Origin: Gloeophyllum trabeum ATCC 11539
Taxonomy: Eukaryota > Basidiomycota > Agaricomycetes > Gloeophyllales > Gloeophyllaceae
Assembly (NCBI RefSeq): GCF_000344685.1
Contig: NW_006920426.1
Span: 384,931-448,930 of the forward strand
DNA length: 64,000 nt
Direction of reading: 5' to 3'
The notes under the pieces were generated by a model. It was not told the DNA's origin, made no database searches, and saw nothing but the letters and a program-made list of their open reading frames with translations. Position 1 is the first letter of the stretch; every line of letters begins with the position of its first letter. Shown here one piece after another: positions 53,082 to 64,000 of this stretch. Made by a program: the position numbers and the translations under genes.

Positions 53082-56047
53082 ATGCCTGTGGCTCGACCCA
53101 AGAAAGAGGCCGAACCGGCGTCCTTGTCTTCGGACGACGGCGCTCCAAAGAAACCCAACGCCGAAAACAGCAAGATCAAGAGAAAGTAAGTCAGCGTCCT
53201 CCATCCGACTTTTCCCCGCTCGCGCCTTTCCTGGCGCGTCCCTCTTCTACCGCCGTGACGTCTAGAGCCTGCTGTCTCTAGTCTACATTGCGTCGCGGTA
53301 CTGCTAGCTACATGTTATGCGTCCTCTACCGCCGCCTCTGCTAGTCACTGACGGAGATGAACCCGAACAGGCGCCAATCCCAGAGTAAGCCAGTACAGTT
53401 CTCGCTCAGCGATCGTTGCTGACGGTTCTGCTGTAGGTTGCGATGCTTGCAGAGCACGCAAGGTCCGATGTGCTCGCGAGAACCCAGACGACCAATCCCA
53501 ACCGTGCAAGCACTGCGTTGCCCTTGGCATCCCATGCACATATGAGTACCAGCCGAAGAAAAGAGGCCCCCCTAATTTGTGAGCGATTTATCTAGACCAA
53601 AAGACGCGCACCTGATTCATGGGGTGATCCAAGATACCTCCGTCGTCTACAAGAGGCCGCTGCAGCCGCAGCCGCAGGGAAATCGGACAACAAAAATGAC
53701 GAAATGTCGGTGTCGCCTGTATCCGCCAACATGAGCCCGCCGCGGACGGGCATATCGCCGTCCAACAGCCACGCGGGCCCATCCGCCTTCCTCGACCCTT
53801 CGCTGTCCTCCATGCCTTCGAGCGTCATGACACAGTCGCGGTACCCCATATCAGCTGATTCATTCCATTCCCAGTACCCGACCATGTCAGGCTTGCCATC
53901 GCCGACGTACGGCCCACCGCGATCACCCGGCAGCGAAGACGGACCATTCTCGCCGGTGGACCAGTTCAACACGTACCCTCTCTACAACTGGTCATACAAG
54001 CACCAGCATCCACCATCTGGCCCGCCCCCACCGCCCACGGCGCTTGTCCCATTATCATACTATTACCGGCCCCACCGCTTGGAGGAGGTAGCGCCCAGGG
54101 AGACCATCTCACTCATCATCGCGCTTTTCTTCGATTTCGTCTACCCGCTCACGCCGTGCGTCCACAAGCCTTCGTTCATGACTGATCTGCACACGCACCG
54201 AGAGGAGAGAGATCCGCTGTTTTTTGCGCTTGTAATGAGCACTATCGCGTCGACGCTGGTGCAGGTACCGCGTTCTTACGTCCCAATGGAGCGGGCGGCG
54301 GTGAGAAAGCTGGCCCAAAACTGTCACGAAGCCAGCCGACATATTTCGGTTGCATCGTACGATCCGCCGACATCCATGCATGTCGTTATTCGCTACTTGT
54401 AAGTCACCTCCATGGCTTACACCTCGGAATACAATAATGTACGAGGACGTCTACAGTGACACGGTTTATCACTTCTGTGAGGGACATGATGCGACATCGC
54501 ACGCTGCTTTTGGGGAAGCGGCACATATTGCCGTGACTCTGCGTATGCACGAGGAGGCTTCATATGAAGGTCTCGACCCTATTGAGTGTGAAGTCCGCCG
54601 CAGGACATTCTGGTTGCTCTTTGGAGGTAAGTCATGGATGCTATGACTAGAAAAATGGAGTGATCAATTTTTTGTAGCGGATAAATCAATGTCCATTCTG
54701 CTCGGGAGGCCTATCTGCCTGAGAGACGAGGACTGCACTGTCCACTTCCCAAAGGAGCTCGATGATGAGTAGTGAGTAACTTGCTTATTATTGGGCATCC
54801 TGGGGGACACAGAATAGACAGCGCTTATATTGGATATGCTTTTATTTTCATTATTGACGCCCTCCCAGTATTAGTGCCACCGCTTATCTAGGCCAACCGC
54901 CCGGCAAAACCGCTCTTGTCTCCGGGCTAAACTACATATCTCGGATATTCGCTCTGCTGGGTGAAATCCTCGTCCGCATCCGAGTGGACAAGCGTTCACC
55001 GCCGCAAGGGCACTTCGCCACGGCCAGGTTGGAGGAAGTACAGACACTGCACGCCCGTATTATGTCTGCACTGGTTCACGCCCCCGAGCCACTTCAGCTC
55101 AAGCGGGCCCTCCCGCAGAGTTCCAGCGTTCCCAAGGAGTTCGGCGGCGCAGGTTTTAGACAGGCCACGTTTGCAGAGGTCAAGGATTTCTTTGATAATC
55201 CGAACGCTTCGAGGGCCAATGCTTCAAATCCATTCTTGGTAATGCAGGCGAATCTTTATGTCACACAGGTCGGTCTTACTCTACTTCAACCTTGTTGTAT
55301 GAAACTTAACTGCCGTACGGCAGCAACTCGTGCGCTTTGTTATAGAGCAGTACCGGGACGAGCTCCTGACATCATTGCATGGAAGTGTGGATGAGTCGCG
55401 TATTGCTGAAGAGAGAGAGGCAGTGGCCAGCGAGTTGCTAAACATTCTGCATAGGTATGTTCGGATCGTCGCTCCGGGCATTTCGAATACCTCACCGAAG
55501 CACGCTCACTAACCCAAACTCCCCTCGAAGCATCCCTATTCAATCCATAGCCACTAATGGACCTTCACTCGTGAGTGTTTTCCGAGCTTCTGCGCTAATT
55601 ATTCTATTGTTGATCTATTATTATCTCCGACGACGCTGATATTCTCCACCATGTATATTTTTTAATAGGTTCACAAGGTGCGCTTCGTCGCTTCCACGCT
55701 CCTCGACGCCGTCAGGAAGGCCGAGATTGCACCCGCGTCCGCTGCACGCGCCCATGCTTACCTCTGTACGTCGTCGTTCTCCATCTTCTTCATATGCCAC
55801 ATGGGATTGACGTTCGGCTTGGCGTTGCACCCGACGCCGATCAGGGGATTTTCTTTCCATTCTGTCCGAGATCGAGAGGAACTACCTGTGAGTACATACA
55901 AGAACTTTTCTTCTTATCTTTTACGTGCCGTGTTTCTTTGTCATTCATCTGGCAGCGTGGCTGATAAATGACGTGCTTCTGGCTCGCAGGCTGGACGATG
56001 ATAGAGATGGGACGTCGAGTGATGGACTGCTGGTACCTCCCAGTTAG
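53082..56047 (+). CDS. Zn(II)2Cys6 fungal transcription factor
   Basis: About ten exons from ATG 53082 (MPVARPKKEAEPASLSSDDG). The binuclear cluster is complete: CDACRARKVRC followed by CKHCVALGIPC, with the basic linker YQPKKRGPPNL, spanning three exons. A Ser/Pro-rich segment of about 120 residues follows. Then comes the fungal-specific regulatory domain with PRETISLIIALFFDFVYPLT, KPSFMTDLHTHREERDPLFF, AAHIAVTLRMHEEASYEGLD and CEVRRRTFWLLFGADKSMSI. The C-terminus (WDFLSILSEIERNYLLDDDR, then LLVPPS) uses two short last exons. It resembles the sugar/xylan-type regulators of this superfamily, but the target pathway cannot be read from sequence. TAG stop at 56045-56047. Confidence 0.92.
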
Positions 56048-56504
56048 CTGCCGCCGCTCTCGCGGGACTTTCACGTTTCCTTCTGCGTCTGGTCCGAACT
56101 ATGGAGTCACGGTGGACTCCCCTGAATGGGAGCTCATAACTCGTTACATCCTATCGGTCCGTGCTCCATATTTGACGGCATCTTTACGATTTATCTACGC
56201 ATGGTGACGCTGCTTTATTTTCCCTTCGCCTCGTCGGCGGAATGTAAATAGTGGATGGACATTTGCTGTATGTTCTACTGTAATAATTGTATCATCGCTG
56301 GATCCTCATTTTGTGTTGTCATTGTTACTGTTGCACTTGCCATGGCCAGCGACCGGTGTGGCTCTCGAAGCCACCCCGGGAGTTGCCGGAAATGCATACT
56401 TCGTAGTTGGTATTGCGCTGCTTCCTAGGCGCCTGCGTGGAACAAGGCGTACATGCAACATTGTTTATTGCGGCACCTACAGGCACCCGCCGTAAAAGTA
56501 AAGG
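56048..56504. other. intergenic, AOS1 promoter region
   Basis: 457 bp between two plus-strand genes; no gene seen. It contains the 3' flank of the Zn2Cys6 gene and the AOS1 promoter. Confidence 0.5.
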
Positions 56505-58008
56505 ATGGCGACAGCGGAAGATCCAGCGAGTAAAAGTCTCCCAGCCCAGATAACAGAGGGTACGTATCCCGCATTGTATGGCGAGGCAGAATGGAGAGAC
56601 GCGTTCTCCAATGCAGTCTTCAAGCCCTTGCATTTCCCCTGCTGACTTTTTCGTTTTAGACGAAGCCGCACTATATGACCGGCAAATCCGACTGTGGGGC
56701 CTAGAAGCCCAGCAGAGGTTCGTCCTCGTCCCTCTCCCGCGCACGCCGCGTCTCAAGCTCACCGCAGATCGTGCCTCCCCTCCCGATGTGAATCGTAAAA
56801 CGTTGTAGGATGCGCAATGCGACGATATTGGTGGTCAAGCTCAAGGGCGTCGCAACGGAGACGATCAAGAATATCGTGCTTGCGGGGATTGGGAAGCTCG
56901 TGATCGTGGACGGGGAGGACGTGGCGGAGGAGGATCTGGGGACAGGGTTTTTCTTCAGGGATGAGGATGTAGGTACCAAGGTGAGTTTGCTAAGTTCAGG
57001 AGCGCCGGTTGCGAACCGGGATGTGGTGACATTTGGAACAGAGAGTGGACGCCGCGAAGGCACGCATCGAGAGTTTAAACCCTCTCGTCGCCGTTGAGAC
57101 GATACCAACTTCCTCTGTCTTGGAGAGGGATAAACTGGACTCGTTGATCCAAGGAGTTGACCTTGTCTGCGTAACGGACTCGGAGCGAGACTTTCTCGTG
57201 AGTATACATTACAAATTTTAACAGCTCCATGTAACGCTCCTTTTCACTAGATCCGCGTGAACGAAGCATGTAGAAGATTTGGGAAGCCTTTCTATGCAGG
57301 CGGGTCGTATGGGCTGTATGGATACATATTCTGTGATTTACTGAAACACGAATATCTTGCTCCGTATGCCGTCCTATCTTACTCTACTTTATTCACAAGT
57401 TCTGACAATACTCAGTGACCGAAATCCGCCAAAGGACGCACCCCCGAGGAGTGTCAAAATGACCGCGACATACTTCCCTTTGCACGCAGCTCTTAGACAT
57501 AAGTGGACCGGTATGACGAAGAGGCAGACTCGGGAGCTCAATCCTGGTGTTGTCTTTGCCATTCTCGGTACGCTACAGATGCTATGCCTGAGGCTACAGT
57601 AACATACTGATGGGATCGATTCGAAGGCCTCTGGGAGTTTCAGTCCGTACACCGAGGGAAGCTGCCAGACGATGCCAACCATGCCGCTGAACTGCAGTCG
57701 ATTGCGAACAGCCTGCTGTCAGACGCGGATCTGAACAAGCAAACCATCACTGCTGTGCCCAGTGAGATCATCCAGTAAGTTCGAGTGATGATGCTTCCAC
57801 GGTTCTCAGCTTCTCATGGACACGGTTTGTCAGTTCTGTCTCCACTACGGCGACACACGAGTTCTCGCCGGTCTGCGCAGTGGTGGGGGGAATGTTGGCG
57901 CAAGATATATTAAAAGCGCTGGCTGCCCGGGAGCCTCCGATTGCCAACTTTTTCGTGTTTGACGGTACGACAGGTGCAGGGACCGTCGTGAAAATGGCTA
58001 TGCCTTAG
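56505..58008 (+). CDS. AOS1: SUMO-activating enzyme subunit 1
   Basis: About eight exons from ATG 56505 (MATAEDPASKSLPAQITEDE) to TAG 58006-58008, about 340 residues. The ThiF/E1 N-terminal signature ALYDRQIRLWGLEAQQRMRN is followed by NIVLAGIGKLVIVDGEDVAE and DLGTGFFF. Then come RIESLNPLVAVETIP, DLVCVTDSERDFLIRVNEAC and FYAGGSYGLYGYIFCDLL. The C-terminal THEFSPVCAVVGGMLAQDIL with KALAAREPPIANFFVFDG matches the E1 family. There is no catalytic cysteine domain, as expected for Aos1, whose partner Uba2 holds it. The glycine motif of the nucleotide site is altered (LKGVATET where GLGAE-like is usual), which fits Aos1. It acts in the nucleus in ATP-dependent SUMO activation. Confidence 0.93.
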
Positions 58009-58498
58009 CTTTCCTCCTGTAAGTATTGTACGTATGCTTTGTCTGCTCCTATATCATATACGTCACCGCGCGCTTCCTCTTCTGCGTCATAACTCGCGAG
58101 CTGTACCTGCTGCATGCCACAAGCCGCCGGCCGCCGTCAGCGCCCAATTGCTCGGTGCGCCTTGAGAAACGGTCTACATCGTCCCAGTCGCCTTATATTT
58201 ACAGAGAGCATCCCCTTCTGCTAGAAATTGTCGCGTTATCTCCGGCAGAGCATTACATATCCCCGTTCTATTTCTTTACTTGCCTCGCGGCGACATATCA
58301 ACGCTCCACCACGGTCTGAAGGTGCCGGGCAGCCACCGTTACGAGTGACGTGACGAGGGTACAGCCCAGAGGAAATACGCCGCACTGCGCGTGTCTCAGC
58401 GCTCCGAGTGGGAACTGGAACGAAGGCGTTCGTTTTGGTTCACTACTGTCGTCGTCGTACACGCCGTCTCCCTCCTTTCTCCTGCAGTTCCGGCCGTT
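58009..58498. other. intergenic, promoter of the Kre6/Skn1 gene
   Basis: 490 bp with no supported gene. It is pyrimidine-rich directly upstream of the ATG at 58499. Confidence 0.5.
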
Positions 58499-60802
58499 AT
58501 GTCTCGACAGCCACGACAAATGCCGCCATCGAGCGCATACTACGCCGTCCCGCAAAGTCCTGGGCCACGCTCGGCGCAGGGCTACCATTCACAATACAGC
58601 ACTTCGCGACACCCGACGCGAACGCCGTCAGCGAGCAGCAATGCGGGGAATGTTAATGGGCGGGGTGATATGGCGCAGGAGGTAGCGACGGGTGCGATCG
58701 GTGCTGGCTATGGCCCTTACTCAGTGAGTTTGGTTCGACCCTGCACGGGACGATGGCGCTAACTGCAACAGCATACACCCATGACGAACGGTGGGTACAA
58801 TGCCTCCCGTTTTAGCGCCGCGCCTTCAGAAGTTTCAACAACAACCGCTGGCGACAAGTCGACGGCGCCCTTAGCGGGAACAAGCAACACCGTTCCAGCA
58901 TATTTGTGGGACACAAAAGATCCAGACCTGGACGACGCATTACACAACCCTGATCCCATACGGGATGCCGCCCTCGATCGCTCGTTTACACTCTTCTCTG
59001 CCCGAGGATGGGCCAACGCTGGTACCCTTTTCATTCTGGCTGGCGGCATCATCGCTCTCTTTGCCGGCTATCCCATCGCTGCCTACTACAATCGCGCACA
59101 GCTCACCGCTGTCGGTTACAACTATGGCGGGATCAACGGCTCCGGCCAGATTGCCGACTTACCAGGAATGCCATCGCTCATTGACCCAGAAACTCCTCAG
59201 AGTGCATACGCATACACAGGGACGGACGGCAAATCGTACAAGTTGGTATTCAGCGACGAATTCAACACCGATGGGCGGACGTTTTACCCGGGTGACGATC
59301 CATACTGGGAAGCGGTAGACCTTCATTACTGGCAAGTCCATATCGTCATTGTTTAGGAGCTTGCCACTAACGCCCCAAAAGGCCCACCGGTGACCTCGAG
59401 TGGTACAGCCCAGACGCAATCACAACGCAAGACGGCAAACTCGTTATCACCCTGAGCGAGTTGAACAACCACGATCTGAATTTCCAGAGTGGCATGTTGC
59501 AGGGGTGGAACAAGTTCTGCTTCACCACGGGTTACGTTGAGGTATCTATCAGCATGCCTGGAAGCCCCAGTGCACCTGGTCTGTGGCCTGGTGCATGGAC
59601 TATGGGGAATCTGGTATGTAATGCCTGATATGCATATCGTCGTAATACTCACCCGTGACTCAGGGACGGGCAGGTTACGGTGCTACTACCGATGGTGCGT
59701 GCTCGGTTGGGAATCGAAGTCAGCTTGTTCATAGCTGACATCAATATAACAGGTACATGGCCGTACAGCTATGACAGTTGCGACCTCGGTACTTTCCCCA
59801 ACCAAACCGCTAAGGACGGCACTCCCGCTGCTGCCGCCACTGGCGGCAATGACGGCGGGCCGCTCTCTTACCTTCCAGGCCAGCGTGTCTCCGCGTGTAC
59901 ATGCCCAGGCTCCGACCACCCCGGCCCCAGCGTTAACAAGGGCCGCAACGCACCCGAGATCGATATCATCGAGACGCAGATCGACACGACCGTGATGCGC
60001 GGAGAGGTTTCCCAGTCGTTCCAGACTGCGCCTTACAACCTCAAGTACCAATTTCAGGACCAGCCACCGGCGACGACGATCTACGACTCGTCGATCACGC
60101 AGTTCAACACGTACAAGGGCGGGCCATTCCAGCAGGCGATGTCGGCGGTGACGTACATCGACTCGACGTACTATGGCGGAGGGGACGGAGCGTATGCGCC
60201 TTATGGGTTTGAGTGGTGGTCAGACCCGAACAATCGGAATGATGGGTATATTACGTGGTTCAGCAACGGGCAGAAGACGTGGACGTTGACGGCTGCAAGT
60301 ATCGGGCCTGATTCGCAGTCGGAGGTCAGCCAGAGGATTATCCCCGAGGAGCCTATGGTCTGTGTTGTTTTGTGTTCTTCGTTGACAATCAGCCCTGACT
60401 GTTACGCATAGTATTTGATCCTCAACTTGGGCATGTCTCGTACGTATCCATGCGTCCTGTGATGCGCGCTTGTTGACTGATGACATGAATGTCTATAGCA
60501 CAATTCCAGCCTGCTGATTATAAGCATCTTGTTTTCCCGAGCAAGATGTACTTCGACTACGTCCGCGTATATCAGCGGGAGGATGTCGACCCGAAATCAG
60601 GGATTGGCTGCTCGCCCAAGAGCCACCCCACGGAGGATTACATCCAGGAGTATGTAGTCACAAGCGCCTCGGTGTACTATGATACTGATCAGGCCTCTTC
60701 TTGTGTTGCAGACATCTGAACGCGTACTCAAATCCCAACCTGACAACATGGGAGCAAGCAGGATACACCTTCCCTCGAAACTCACTATACGACGGCTGCT
60801 AA
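58499..60802 (+). CDS. KRE6: Kre6/Skn1-family beta-1,6-glucan synthesis protein (GH16)
   Basis: About seven exons from ATG 58499 to TAA 60800-60802, about 590 residues. Type II membrane protein: a cytosolic Ser/Pro/Tyr-rich N-terminus of about 140 residues, then one TM helix ([20 protein letters not shown]). A large lumenal GH16-like domain follows with [60 protein letters not shown] and the catalytic-type block [14 protein letters not shown]. Later conserved parts are [20 protein letters not shown] and the C-terminal cysteine segment [15 protein letters not shown]. Kre6/Skn1 act in the ER/Golgi and at sites of growth to build beta-1,6-glucan. Aromatic and cysteine positions are preserved. 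Confidence 0.94.
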
Positions 60803-61211
60803 GCCCTTGCATCTGCTTTCATTTCGCATTGCTTGTTTCGAACGCACGGACTTGTACTCCTATCTACTTTCTTTCGTAATACACTCACCCACGACCACCG
60901 ACACGACTCCTGCCGTCATACCTATTCTCCACTGTCGATACCAATCATCTCGCCGCCTTGGTTTAGGCAGTGCGTCGTGCTCATGATTTGCTACTCGATC
61001 TCGTTGTACATACCACGATAGTCCGGACAGACATTAGCTAGATGTGTAAATCACAACCTCTTGTTCCCGTTCCACATGCTTTACAATACGATGGGACTAG
61101 TCTTCGGAATTCTTACTCACGTTGATGTAGGCATGCCCTGACGAAATGTGCGATTGAATTACAAGTCTGCTTTGGCATTATGCTCTGTATAGTACGTAAA
61201 GTCTATCTCGT
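60803..61211. other. convergent 3' intergenic region
   Basis: 409 bp between the stop codons of the Kre6/Skn1 gene and the PPR-like gene; no gene seen. Confidence 0.55.
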
Positions 61212-63956
61212 TCAGCTTTGGGGAAGGACATCGGGCGCCTTGGGCCGCCACGTCCCCACCCTATGAGTCTCGCTCAGTCCCAACAACTCCACCATCTCCT
61301 TAGCTCGCCCCTGCGTCATGCGCCCCAGGACCACTTCCTGACGCGTTCGGTTCGCGATCCTGAATCGCAAGCCGACGTGCTGGTAGTCTTCCCATTCAGC
61401 CCTTCCCCTGAGCAGCATCCTCCAGAACTCAAAGGCCAACTCTGCAGACTCGGCCTTCAGAGAGGCATTCACGCAGAGCTTACCAGTGTTGGGCGTCGGA
61501 AGATAGCTCTGGTGCCTGCTGGCCCTTATCATCTTCATGACCGCGTTGAGGTTGCTTCTGAGTCGCTCGGGCGGATCGGAGTTCATGCTTTGTGTGACGC
61601 TCGCATGTATACCCGCGGTCACTCCTTTCATCGAGATGCCCACATCGAGATCGGCCGCCAGGCCCAGCAGCCAGTCGACGAGCTCCAAATCGCCCGCGGC
61701 CATTCCGGCGCTCATAACCGTCCCAAAGGTGACCCCGTCCGGCCGGAGGCCTTTCTTCACCATCGCGTCCACGACTCGGGCAGCAGCTCGGACGTTGTGC
61801 TTGGCAAGCATCGTGAGAGCCACGTTGACGTCGTATGTGTCAGGAATCTCTTGCCGCTTTATCATTATCTTGAAGATATCAAAACCTTCAGCGCTCTGGC
61901 CGAGACGGAAGTGAATGCGAGCAAGGGCGTTGAGATGAAGATGATCAGCCTTCTCAAGAGGTTCCAAGTGCTGACGGAAGCTCTCAGCGACGTGCTGCGC
62001 AAAAGCCTTGAAATCCTCGTGACGGGATTCTCGATATTTAATCTGCTCCAAAGTCTGATCCTGAGAGTTCGTCTTCGGGGCAGATCCACCTAGGCGCAAT
62101 TCGGAGGACGACGGGGCAGCGCTTAACCCTCGGAGACGACTTTTAAGATCTTTCGTCCTCTTTGCCTCTTTGTCCGCCAGGTTCACGAACAAACTCACCA
62201 TTCGGACAGCCACCGGTGGGCTTCCAGAAACAGCCCCTGTGTCCGAACTACGCCGTTGCTGGACAAATTTGGTTGATAGATCCCCTGACGGCAGAATATC
62301 TTCGGCGTACCGATCCCAAAGTTTCCGCGCAGCAGAGGCGAACCCATTGGACGCCGCTATGGATATCACATCAGCACGGACATGAACAGGAAGGTCCTCC
62401 GGCGAGTCTGCAATTTGCTGGACAAGCTTCCGAGCATAATCCATGTTCTTAACCTTGAGCGTGAGATGGCGCAGGAGCCAGCGTACTACGCGTCCATCCG
62501 GGGGTGGGTACGCGTGCTTTGCTAGGTTTCCGGATCTCTGAGTAACGCCATACATCTCCACGGCGGCATCAGCGGCGGTGTCATTGGTCGCGTCATCCTT
62601 GGCCGCCAGCCGTAGCTCGCCCGCCTGCAGGTAGATTCTGGATACGAAGTAGTCTGAGAGAGGGAGGTCAGGCGTCGTGCGGGTGATGAAAAGCGAGGCT
62701 AGTCGCTGGGCTGCTATGAGACAATCAACTGTAGGCTTTTCGAGGAGCTTCTCCAAGAGTTCTTCAGTAATCGTCCTGATCTCTTCATTCAGCACAGAGT
62801 ATGACTGTATCAGATCCGCCATGAAGGGGACGGCGCGTATCCGCCATTGCCATTGCAAGCAAGCCTTGACGAGGGCGGAGAGCACAATAAGACGGAAATC
62901 CTTGGATTTGTCGTATATCCCCTCAGCGTGTTGGATGGCATTCCTAGGTATGAAAGACAGGACGACAAGTCGCTGAAAAATATCAAGAGCAACATCGTGG
63001 TGTTCCAAAGTGATGTAAGCCCGGACAAGCGTGAATAGCTTCTCAACTGCGAGGGGAGGCTGATAATTAACGGCGACCTGCCGCTTATGAGGCCCTTCAG
63101 TCAATGTTGGATCTCCGCGAGCCGTACTGGCGTGCTTCATGAGGAGCTCGATGAACCGTAGCGCAACGGGAGCGTAGGGAGAATAGGCATGGGCCACGTT
63201 CAGATGGGTAGCAAGGAGCGCTTCCATGACACGGTTCAAGGCGTTTTGGGAGAGGGCTCCATGCTGACCAGCGTCTACCCAGGCATCGAACAGCGCCAAA
63301 ACAGTGGCATGCTTGAGGAGACCGTCTTCTGAGAACATCGTAAGGAATTTGGATATGGTCTCACAGCGAGCCTCCTTGTCAACCTTCCCTTTGTCTCCTT
63401 CATACCATTCCAATAGGTCTCTCGAAATATCATCCAAAGTATCCAGGCGACCAAGCTCGGCGGCCATCTTGGCTGCCTGGATGAACACAGCGCGGGGGAG
63501 GGTAGATAGGCGCAGTCGATCGACTCCACGATAGTATAGGTATATGGTGAGGCTTTTTTCACGGCGATCGGGGTCGCGAGTGTGGTCGCGCCGGAGGATT
63601 TCGTGCACCTTTGCTTCCGATGCCTCCGGCAAAGCCCTGACAGAGTCCCCACTGGACTCTGTCGTCTCGACGTTCGAGTCGGAGCTAATGTCAGGAGAAG
63701 CACTGAATTGCGGTATACGGGACGGGGATACGGGCGCGATAGCCTTCGAGGGCTCAGAGTGCTCGCCGGAAAGACTGAAGACTGACGTGAGGTTTGAAAT
63801 GACTTTCTGCGTGTCCAACACGGACTCGGACGACGGGGCTTGGCCAACCAGCTTCCTGGGACGTCCGCGAGGTCGCTTTGCAACGGGTTCCGGCGGGTCT
63901 TTCCTTGAGGCTTCAAGGGTGGATTCGACTTTCTTGAGCAAAGCCTCGGTATCCAT
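61212..63956 (-). CDS. PPR-like helical-repeat protein, N-terminus open at window edge
   Basis: An uninterrupted minus-strand frame ending at 61212 gives 914 residues from Met 63956. The same frame stays open to position 64000 (PKRTRKRGAVLRPQ before that Met), so the true start may lie outside, or an acceptor CCCCAG directly precedes the ATG. The protein is made of helical pairs. The clearest pentatricopeptide-type repeat is VDAMVKKGLRPDGVTFGTVM, preceded by FKIMIKRQEIPDTYDVNVAL. Near the N-terminus AKRPRGRPRKL is an AT-hook-like basic motif. PPR proteins bind RNA, mostly in mitochondria (processing, stability, translation). The lack of introns over 2.7 kb is unusual for this window. Confidence 0.8.
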   Translation of the reverse strand: MDTEALLKKVESTLEASRKDPPEPVAKRPRGRPRKLVGQAPSSESVLDTQKVISNLTSVFSLSGEHSEPSKAIAPVSPSRIPQFSASPDISSDSNVETTESSGDSVRALPEASEAKVHEILRRDHTRDPDRREKSLTIYLYYRGVDRLRLSTLPRAVFIQAAKMAAELGRLDTLDDISRDLLEWYEGDKGKVDKEARCETISKFLTMFSEDGLLKHATVLALFDAWVDAGQHGALSQNALNRVMEALLATHLNVAHAYSPYAPVALRFIELLMKHASTARGDPTLTEGPHKRQVAVNYQPPLAVEKLFTLVRAYITLEHHDVALDIFQRLVVLSFIPRNAIQHAEGIYDKSKDFRLIVLSALVKACLQWQWRIRAVPFMADLIQSYSVLNEEIRTITEELLEKLLEKPTVDCLIAAQRLASLFITRTTPDLPLSDYFVSRIYLQAGELRLAAKDDATNDTAADAAVEMYGVTQRSGNLAKHAYPPPDGRVVRWLLRHLTLKVKNMDYARKLVQQIADSPEDLPVHVRADVISIAASNGFASAARKLWDRYAEDILPSGDLSTKFVQQRRSSDTGAVSGSPPVAVRMVSLFVNLADKEAKRTKDLKSRLRGLSAAPSSSELRLGGSAPKTNSQDQTLEQIKYRESRHEDFKAFAQHVAESFRQHLEPLEKADHLHLNALARIHFRLGQSAEGFDIFKIMIKRQEIPDTYDVNVALTMLAKHNVRAAARVVDAMVKKGLRPDGVTFGTVMSAGMAAGDLELVDWLLGLAADLDVGISMKGVTAGIHASVTQSMNSDPPERLRSNLNAVMKMIRASRHQSYLPTPNTGKLCVNASLKAESAELAFEFWRMLLRGRAEWEDYQHVGLRFRIANRTRQEVVLGRMTQGRAKEMVELLGLSETHRVGTWRPKAPDVLPQS

Positions 63957-64000
63957 CTGGGGTCGTAAGACGGCTCCCCGCTTACGAGTCCGTTTGGGCA

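Noticed and set aside
61218..62093. 291-codon plus-strand frame at the right end
   Set aside because: Antisense shadow of the PPR-like gene, with no splice or domain support.
1..64000. tRNA, rRNA genes, CRISPR arrays, bacterial-type operons
   Set aside because: No tRNA T-arm and B-box patterns with matching stems, no rRNA blocks and no regularly spaced direct repeats were seen; the genome is eukaryotic.

Overview
The window is nuclear DNA of a filamentous basidiomycete, most likely an Agaricomycete of the wood-decay type. Nearly every gene is cut by many short introns (about 45-80 nt) with GTRNGT donors and CTRAY-like branch points. The gene set is fungal: an oxalate decarboxylase, a Zn(II)2Cys6 regulator, a Kre6/Skn1 glucan-synthesis protein, COX20 and a Pob3-type FACT subunit. 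Exons below were joined by hand from splice sites and reading-frame continuity.

Layout, left to right. 0-11 kb: a MITE-like inverted-repeat element (1-177), a small unknown membrane-anchored protein (764-1468), then a family of medium-chain dehydrogenase/reductase (MDR) genes. Copy A (1849-3176, minus) is intact. Copy B (4204-5377, minus) is a decayed tandem duplicate. Copy C (9428-10726, plus) is intact. A 69-bp near-perfect palindrome (3941-4009) lies between A and B. VDAC/porin (5776-6914) and a homeodomain regulator (7250-8851) sit inside this neighbourhood. 11.7-13.75 kb: a MADS-box regulator. 13.75-19.6 kb: a gene desert. 19.6-25.9 kb: cofilin, alpha-actinin and POB3, with alpha-actinin and POB3 divergent over 303 bp. 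26.3-28.6 kb: a secreted oxalate decarboxylase with a TATA box. Part of this gene, introns included, is duplicated in inverse orientation as a pseudogene at 35.2-35.9 kb. 29.2-34.7 kb: a frameshifted gene, an unknown conserved protein, a small mitochondrial membrane protein, COX20, and an HCX5R rhodanese/phosphatase-like protein. 36.2-45 kb: an MFS transporter, a 7-TM fungal membrane protein and a kynurenine-type aminotransferase, interspersed with copies of a dispersed repeat. 45-49.6 kb: a MATH-BTB protein and a GRASP-family Golgi protein with an unusual His/Asp/Glu tract. 49.6-53.1 kb: mostly empty. 53.1-64 kb: a Zn2Cys6 regulator, the SUMO E1 subunit AOS1, a GH16 Kre6/Skn1 protein and a PPR-like protein open at the right edge.

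There are no operons. Functional groupings are loose: actin cytoskeleton (cofilin and alpha-actinin), chromatin and transcription (POB3, homeodomain, MADS, Zn2Cys6), mitochondria (VDAC, COX20, the small presequence protein, the PPR-like protein), and extracellular or wall functions (oxalate decarboxylase, Kre6/Skn1). Duplicated or decayed genes, inverted repeats and the dispersed repeat family mark 1-10 kb, 28-29 kb and 35-45 kb as the evolutionarily mobile parts. I did not find a convincing novel multi-gene system. The most unusual signals are the palindrome between duplicated units, the His-rich GRASP tail, the GC-AG introns, the microexons and the repeat family.
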